From Cheilinus undulatus (taxonomy: Eukaryota > Chordata > Actinopteri > Labriformes > Labridae): DNA of 64,000 nucleotides. Positions 59,156 to 64,000 of the stretch are shown here, in pieces. Within the stretch, counting starts at the first letter, position 1, and each line of letters opens with the position of its first letter. The notes beneath the pieces were generated by a model. That model made no database searches, was not told the origin of the DNA, and saw only the letters and a list, made by a program, of their open reading frames with translations. The position numbers and the translations under genes were made by a program. The stretch is taken from positions 40,350,551 to 40,414,550 of the forward strand of contig NC_054872.1 in NCBI RefSeq assembly GCF_018320785.1, written 5' to 3'.

Positions 59156-61486
59156 CTTAACAAATTTATTAGACCATCACCCAAAGTAAGGTTTATGCCA
59201 CAGCTGCCCTAAATTAACAGCATTGGTAATTACCAAAATTATTTTTTATGTTTCTGCAATGGTTAATACACCAATATGTAGAAGGTCTTTAACACAAATG
59301 ATATTTTAATGCTAAAATATAATTATTATTGTTATCCATGAATTTTCAAATTTACTGATTTACAAAAAAAATGAAAAAATGAATAATATTAAAGCACATT
59401 AATATTTATTGATTAATATGTCAGATGATAGTTATTTACTTGCATTCCTGAACAGAAAAATGAGTTTTAGTGGTTGAATGTTATGCTTGATTAATTTCTG
59501 ACTTCTCAGAGAAGCCCAGTGATCCGGCTCAAATTTGAGTATAAAAAGGTGAATTCAGTTTGAAATTCCTCATTCCTGTTCAAAATGGTAAAACATGGAG
59601 AGCTCACTGAAAATGAGAGAGTCTGCATTAAAGCACTTCATGATGCTGGATGGTCTCTGAGACAAATAGAGAAAGACATAAATTGTTCTCACAGTGTGGT
59701 CAAGTATGCTTTGGAGTCAATTGCTGAGACTGGTGCTTACAAAATGTGCCAAGGAAGAGACAGGAAACCAAAGTTAACTGAAGCAGATGTCAGACACCTC
59801 AAGATTTGAAGTACTAGAGACAGAAGGAAGACCACTGCTGATCTTCAGGCAGAGATGAATGCTTCTAGATCAGAGTCTGAGAAAGTCTCCAGAATGACCA
59901 TAAGCAGACGGCTGACGGAACAAGGCTTAAAGGGAAGAAAAGCTGCTAAGAAGCCATTATTGATGCCTGCAAACATCCAGAAACGCCTCAGATTAGTCAG
60001 GGAGCACAAACACTGGACTGTTGATGACTGGAAGAAGGTACTCTGGACAGATGAGTCCAAGTTTGAACTCTTCAGTCAGCATGGTCGTGTTTATGTTCGC
60101 AGAAAAGCTGGAGAACGTTTTGATGGCAGATGCATTGCACCCACAGTGAAACACGGTGGAGATTCCATTATGGTATGGGATTCCATTTGTGGATACGGCG
60201 TGGGCAAATGAGTGAAAATCCACAGCATCATGAACAAGAACGTCTACCACACATCTTAGTGCATCATGGAATCCCTTCTAGACTGAATTTGATTGGTCGT
60301 GGGTTCATATACCAACAAGACAATGACCCCCAAGCATACTTCAAAGCTGGCAGAGACTATTTGACCAAGAAAAAGGAATCTGGAGTACTGGAACTGATGG
60401 ACTGGCCAAGTCAAAGTCCGGCTTTGAATCCTATTGAACACATTTGGGATTTAGTAGATTCAAAGATTGATCGCACAAAAGTTTCATCTAAAGCAAGTCT
60501 GTGGGAACAGCTAGAAACTATTTGGAACTCAAAAACAAAAGAGACTGTGGAAAAGTAGATAAAAATAATGCCAGCAAGAATGCAAGCCAAAGGAGGCCAT
60601 ACAAAATATGAAGTTTTTTGGTTATTATGTGTGAAAAGGGACTATTTAGTTGTTTCACTTTGTTATTTGCCAAATAAAAAACATTAACATTTTCAGTTTT
60701 AAACAAGTTTTTGAAAGATTTCTAAAATATTTACGTTTTCTCATTTTTATGACAGGTGGTCTAATAAATTTGTTAAGCACTGTATATATATATATATATA
60801 TATATATAAACAATCACTACATACCTGCATCAGCCCTGTGGATGAAAATAGAAGCTGCCATCAACCAAAGAAGGTAACCTGGAAATACAGACAAAAGAAT
60901 GAGAAAACTAGAATGGCCGGCTGAGGCGGCAGACCCACACCTAAGCAGCACCACAGAGGAACTCACGCTCCCATTGGTTACTATGGTGTTCAAAATTTCG
61001 AAGTCCGAGAAAAACCGAACGGGTGCGCGGATCATCACCAAATTCTGATCGTTTCTTCCCTGTCACTATCCCAATATTCCCTGAAAGTTTGGTGAAGATC
61101 CGACTTTCCGTTCTCGATTTATCTTGTAAACAAACAACCCTTTACCCTTTACATAACCCCCTGCCGAGTCCATCGGCGTGGGTAATTATGGCAGTGCAGG
61201 CGTATATGATGGTATGCAATCCGCAGGCGGAGTCTCCTCAAGCCCCTGAGGTATCACAGTCTGGTTTGATGTGATACACAATGCTGATGTCCTTTCAGTT
61301 TATGTTCTCCTTGTATGTTTTTACTCCAGTTATATCTTTAAATGACGTTACCTTCACAGAGTCTGTGAGATAATATCCATAAGCTAACACATGACTGATT
61401 TTTTGGTATTTGATAATAAAGAGGAATGTTTAATAAAGCAAATGAGATGTAAATTAAAACTAACAGAGGAAACACCCACCAACCAT
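53813..61486 (-). CDS. Unrecognised small Cys-rich type I membrane protein, 6 exons
   Basis: Minus-strand exons: 61486-61480, 60878-60825, 58762-58508, 54601-54539, 54421-54369, 53980-53813. Phases fit (1,1,1,1,0) and give 199 residues. Residues 1-20 are a signal peptide (hydrophobic YLLWLMAASIFI, cut likely after HRADA). The ectodomain 21-119 starts VKCFTC and has nine cysteines (23, 26, 32, 58, 59, 70, 73, 83, 106), two N-glycosylation sequons (N67-E-S, N101-I-T) and an acidic patch (85-96). A transmembrane helix spans about 120-141. The tail 145-199 starts KKQTHEPV and ends GGKLKLS. The intron after exon 4 has a GC-AG border (GCAAGT). The last acceptor is uncertain; using CTTAG 8 bp upstream would stop after one residue (145 residues). 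The LxCxxC start recalls Ly6/uPAR domains and the size recalls small TNFR-like proteins, but the cysteine spacing fits neither well. Confidence 0.72.
54369..54601 (-). CDS. Transmembrane exons of the unknown Cys-rich protein
   Basis: Exon 4 (54601-54539) encodes CSGTQQETHHGRGHYGLIAA and F; its donor is GCAAGT, a GC-AG intron of only 117 bp. Exon 5 (54421-54369) encodes ALFAFVLVVLMVVLLNHC and ends before GTAAGT. Joined, they make one continuous hydrophobic helix followed by Cys144, a possible palmitoylation site. If GC were not used as donor, the frame would end after KSFT with no membrane anchor. Confidence 0.75.
54821..54842. repeat. (TGTT)n microsatellite
   Basis: About five tandem TGTT units in an intron of the Cys-rich protein gene. 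Confidence 0.85.
55440..56028. mobile_element. MITE-like inverted repeat
   Basis: TTTTTTTCAAAGAAACCCTG followed by ACTGCAGTGTGCAGTT on the left (to 55476) is mirrored on the right by AACTGCACACTGCAGTCAGG and GGCTTCTCTTTTTTTCAG (55990-56028). GAGCTCAATGACG and its degenerate partner CGTTGAGCACCG continue the arms. Interior about 500 bp, no coding frame. Confidence 0.65.
56029..56879. other. No gene seen (intron)
   Basis: Intronic sequence, locally GC-richer (56440-56600), including AGCGTGAGGAGGCATTGCAG near 56570. No exon supported. Confidence 0.3.
56880..57190 (+). repeat. Common fish interspersed repeat, third copy
   Basis: Same family as 10489: CTTATCCCGTTTG, GGGCGAGAGGCAGGGTACACC, CCAATTTAGAGTCAC, GGGAGGAAGCCTTGG and GAACCCACGCGTGCACAGG. 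Shorter, with small deletions. Confidence 0.75.
57463..57874. mobile_element. hAT-like MITE with perfect 8-bp target duplication
   Basis: Ends CATGGGTGTAGCACAGTGGG and complement CAGGGGCGTAGCTAGGGACT, flanked by GGTATAAA on both sides (57455-57462 and 57875-57882). 412 bp. It is in opposite orientation to the copies at 44068-45859 and lacks the Harbinger-like insertion found there. Confidence 0.85.
57883..58507. other. No feature seen (intron)
   Basis: AT-rich intron sequence before the ectodomain exon. Confidence 0.3.
58508..58762 (-). CDS. Ectodomain exon of the unknown Cys-rich protein
   Basis: 255 nt, residues 21-105, bordered by TTCCTGCAG and GTAAGTAT. It carries eight of the nine ectodomain cysteines, including the CC pair at 58-59 and the CTVC pair at 70-73, both sequons, and ends EYPIKNITPV. 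A whole extracellular module in one exon with phase-1 borders is typical of shuffled extracellular domains. Confidence 0.8.
58935..58990 (+). repeat. Repeat tail ATAGATACTTTATTAATCCC
   Basis: GATACTTTATTAATCCCAAA and GGAAATTCAAG match a short, very widespread fish 3'-tail motif of a retroposon. No body of the element is recognisable next to it. Confidence 0.5.
59076..59150. repeat. Poly(A) followed by (TA)n
   Basis: About 37 A residues then about 19 TA units, ending exactly where the Tc1-like element starts. The matching (TA)n on its other side (60783-60808) suggests that the element jumped into a TA microsatellite. Confidence 0.9.
59151..60782 (+). mobile_element. Tc1/mariner element with DD38E-type transposase remnant
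   Basis: Identical terminal repeats AGTGCTTAACAAATTTATTA (continuing GACCA, 25 bp) at both ends, about 1632 bp, flanked by TA repeats, the Tc1 target. It contains one transposase pseudogene in the plus orientation, antisense to the host gene. Its right end lies 42 bp from the splice donor of exon 2 of the Cys-rich protein gene. Confidence 0.92.
59585..60558 (+). pseudogene. Broken Tc1-like transposase
   Basis: Cut-and-paste transposase remnant. N-terminal helix-turn-helix (LTENERVCIKALHDAGWSLR, RQIEKDINCSHSVVKYAL), then a second DNA-binding part (MTISRRLTEQGLKGRKAAKK). The catalytic core has VLWTDESKFELF (first Asp), GFIYQQDNDP (second Asp) and SPALNPIEHIW (Glu). Exactly 38 residues separate the second Asp from the Glu, against 34 in standard Tc1. 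In-frame stops at 59807 and about 60209, further stops and a frameshift near 60250 show it is dead. The catalytic triad itself is intact. Confidence 0.92.
61025..61275. repeat. Possible interspersed repeat in intron 1 of the Cys-rich protein gene
   Basis: GATCATCACCAAATTCTGAT, CCCTGAAAGTTTGGTGAAGATCC and CCCTGAGGTATCACAG are wording typical of a dispersed repeat related in style to the one at 17625 (GAAGATCCG, GGCGGAG). Not certain. Confidence 0.3.
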
Positions 61487-61571
61487 GCCGCAGCGAGGAT
61501 TATGCCTGAATGCTTAGAGGCCAAGCACACAGAACAGAGAGAGATGGAAGCACACTACCAGGCCTTATATA
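61480..61571 (-). promoter_or_regulatory. TATA promoter and first exon of the Cys-rich protein gene
   Basis: TATATAAG on the minus strand at 61571-61564, with a GC-rich CCCCCGGG just upstream, puts the start of transcription near 61540. A leader of about 55 nt precedes ATG GTT G at 61486-61480 and a GTGGGT donor. Choosing this ATG joins exon 2 in phase and adds MVG to make a standard-length signal peptide; the only other candidate, Met9 in exon 2, would leave a very short one. Confidence 0.6.
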
Positions 61572-61819
61572 CCCGGGGGACTGACCAGGTCTGCCAAGGT
61601 GTGGCAAATGCAAATAAAACACATTAACATGCAGGCACAGAGACAAACACAAGGAGCAACGACTGGGCGTGCTCTGCTGGTAGACTGCTGTCACAGAACC
61701 CACAAGGCAGAATGAGGTGGAAAAATATGCAACATAAGAGCTCTTTGTTCATTGCTGTGATAAAGATATGAAGGGTGTTAATAAATGTTGAGCGCACATT
61801 AGCTGTAACTCATTCTTCT

Positions 61820-62950
61820 TTTAATTCTGGGACATTGTGCAAATGTGAATAAAAACAGAATAAAGTGGTTTGCAAATCCTTTTCAACTTATATTCAAATA
61901 TATTTTCCCTTTGATGCCTGCAATACATTGCAAAAGTTGAGATAGGACTGTGTTAAATCATCATTTCTTCTGACAACAGTGTCTGTGGACTGAAGACTCT
62001 CGTTCATTTACATAGTTTATTTGTTAGGGACGTATACAGTATACATAGACAACTGAGAAGAGCCATCCCATACAAGTATCTTAATTTATACACCAGACAC
62101 ATTTCTACATAACAAAGAAAACGGTCAAAGTTTAGTTATATTTCTTAATGATGATACAGTAGTGGTAGTTCCTTGTTTTTTTGATAAGAAAGTATTTACC
62201 TGGTAAAAATGTAAACATTTTCAAGTAAATTCCTCTTAATGTAGAAGTTCTGCAGCCACCACCGCAGGAAATTTCATTTTCAGTCAGAGCAGCAGAAAAG
62301 TGGAACTCAATTCCTCCAAAAATCAGAGACTGCACAAGCCTGTGTTTTTAAAAGTACACTGCAGTCATGGTTCAAGAAAAAACAATCACCTGATCACTAA
62401 TTTAAACATTGCACTGGTCTTAAAGAGAATGACATGTTATCTTAAATATGTTGTTTTTAGTGATGGACTGTTGTTGAGCTTGTATTGTTTAAATTGATTG
62501 CATGTTTGTTTTGATCATTTGTAGTGTTTGTTTTTACATTGTCCTGGCCTGCCAAGGGACCACAGATGAAAATCAGCTTCATAGCTAACTCTGGCTCAGT
62601 AGTTTTGTTGTGCATGGCCCCTGTCAAATAAACCAATAAACTAAACTATTAAACCATATGTCTGTTTTATTAGTTGTGAAATCAAACAAATTCGTACTTT
62701 ATTCTTGAGAAACTACTAGATAATTTCACTAATTACCATAGAATAACTAGGCCCATCTAAAATAAAGTGGTACAAAATTCAGAACTTGTTAACATTTCTA
62801 TAATAATAATAAATTTTATCAGTTTAACATCACATATCTTATCTCTTTACTGTATTTAATTAGATCTGGGTTGACAAGGATTTGCATCTCAATACATTCT
62901 GTTTTTCATTCACATTTTACACGATGCCCCAACTTTTCTGGAACTGTTCT
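61820..62950. mobile_element. DNA transposon with about 50-bp imperfect terminal repeats
   Basis: Left GACATTGTGCAAATGTGAAT, AAAAACAGAATAAAG and TTTGCAAATCC are mirrored at the right by GGATTTGCATCTC, CATTCTGTTTTTCATTCACA and CGATGCCCCAACTTTTCTGG. This terminal wording (CCAACTTTT near the end) is typical of a frequent fish non-autonomous DNA transposon. The interior has no transposase. Confidence 0.65.
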
Positions 62951-64000
62951 TTTTTTTTCATCTCCTCTTCATGCATTGAACATAAACTGGAATCATTCCT
63001 AAAAGCTGTTTTTAATGCGCAAAATTAGCATCAATAGTCTAAAGTACACATGCACATGCACATTATTAGTACTGTCTAAATATCAGTATTAGCAGACATG
63101 TTCCAAATGAATCATCAGTACAATTCATTTCTCATTTTTTGTACATATTTCTGCTAATATTTGCAGCCAATACATCATCCTTACATACTGACATGCACAT
63201 AGGTAAGAGAACTGATTTTAATAGTAAAGCATAAACTGAATAAAAAAGGGTTCTATTTTTGTGAAGCGCTCCCCACAGCTCACTGTGTCAGCAGGTTGTT
63301 ACAGTGCTGTCTATAGCTCTCAACTAGGCACATGGTACATTTTAGATATAAAGCACGTTTTCCAATAGATGACATTCACTTTTTCATAACTGAATGTTTA
63401 TATTTTAACAAGCATGCATTTATCATTTATGATAGAATTAAATGTTGTCTTGATTTTGTCTGTTTCTAAATTAAGTAGACCGTTACAAACAGGAAAATTA
63501 TTTATACAAGAGACATTTGGCTTTCTCTGCAATAAATAATTATAAATGGGTGTATTTATCAGTATGGACTAAACTGAGTTTGGAATTTTTAAGACAGCTT
63601 GACTTGACTTCACTGGACTGCATTAAAATGGTATTAAGGCATGATCATTGAAACCAGGCCTCCACCCATTAAATATACACATGCTGAGTGAAAGAGTATT
63701 GCTAGTTTAGACAAAATAACTCTTAAAACAGGGGGTAAGGTTTTAATTTTGTGGTGTATTTTTGTAGTATGGTACCAGAATGACTCCAATGACCAACCAT
63801 CAGTCACAGAGAGCATGAAAATAGAACTGATTTAACAAGCATCTTAGCCCATTCTAATGTAAAATATTCTGCTCTTTCCCATATGCACATTTGCACTTTT
63901 ATATTTTTTAACTTTAATTTAAATCACTGCTGTAAAATACCTTACCTGATATGCACGTCATTGATTAATCAATTTAGCACACTAATTACATATCTAATCT
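62951..64000. other. No gene seen at right edge
   Basis: AT-rich sequence without recognisable exons, repeats or promoter. Confidence 0.3.

Noticed and set aside
1..64000. CRISPR array, prophage, operon or other prokaryotic system
   Set aside because: No regularly spaced direct repeats with unique spacers and no bacterial gene organisation. Intron and transposon content is plainly vertebrate.

Overview
The window is nuclear DNA of a ray-finned fish, very probably a teleost. The evidence is spliced genes with GT-AG introns, an AT-rich background, and a dense load of typical teleost transposons: Tc1/mariner, hAT and Harbinger-like MITEs, a tRNA-derived SINE, and the 3' end of an L1/Tx1-type LINE. 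No prokaryotic features, CRISPR arrays, rRNA genes or functional tRNA genes were seen.

Three minus-strand gene models are supported to different degrees. (1) The anchor is lsr (angulin-1 / lipolysis-stimulated lipoprotein receptor). It is complete in 11 coding exons from 51176 down to 25018 and encodes 620 residues: signal peptide, Ig V-type domain, transmembrane helix, Cys-rich juxtamembrane block, long Arg/Asp/Pro-rich tail and a terminal ESLVV. (2) Upstream of it, at 61486-53813, lies a six-exon gene for a small Cys-rich type I membrane protein of about 199 residues that I do not recognise. It has its own TATA box and poly(A) signal, and carries a Tc1-like element in intron 2. (3) A weaker model for a small basic protein starts at 15589, 24 bp beyond the end of a TATA box, and runs leftward; its 3' end is uncertain.

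Region by region: 1-11 kb is repeat-rich (MITEs, SINE, LINE 3' fragment, 23-bp minisatellite). 11-24 kb holds the tentative gene, exon-like pieces near 19 kb, a hAT MITE with target duplication, and an exact 43-bp tandem duplication. 24-51 kb is lsr, whose large introns 2, 4, 8 and 9 are packed with nested transposons. 51-53.5 kb is the TATA-less lsr promoter and spacer. 53.5-61.6 kb is the unknown membrane-protein gene. 61.8-63 kb is a further inverted-repeat element, and the right edge holds nothing recognisable.

The two confident genes encode type I membrane proteins in the same orientation with about 2.4 kb between them. The sequence gives no direct evidence that they work together.
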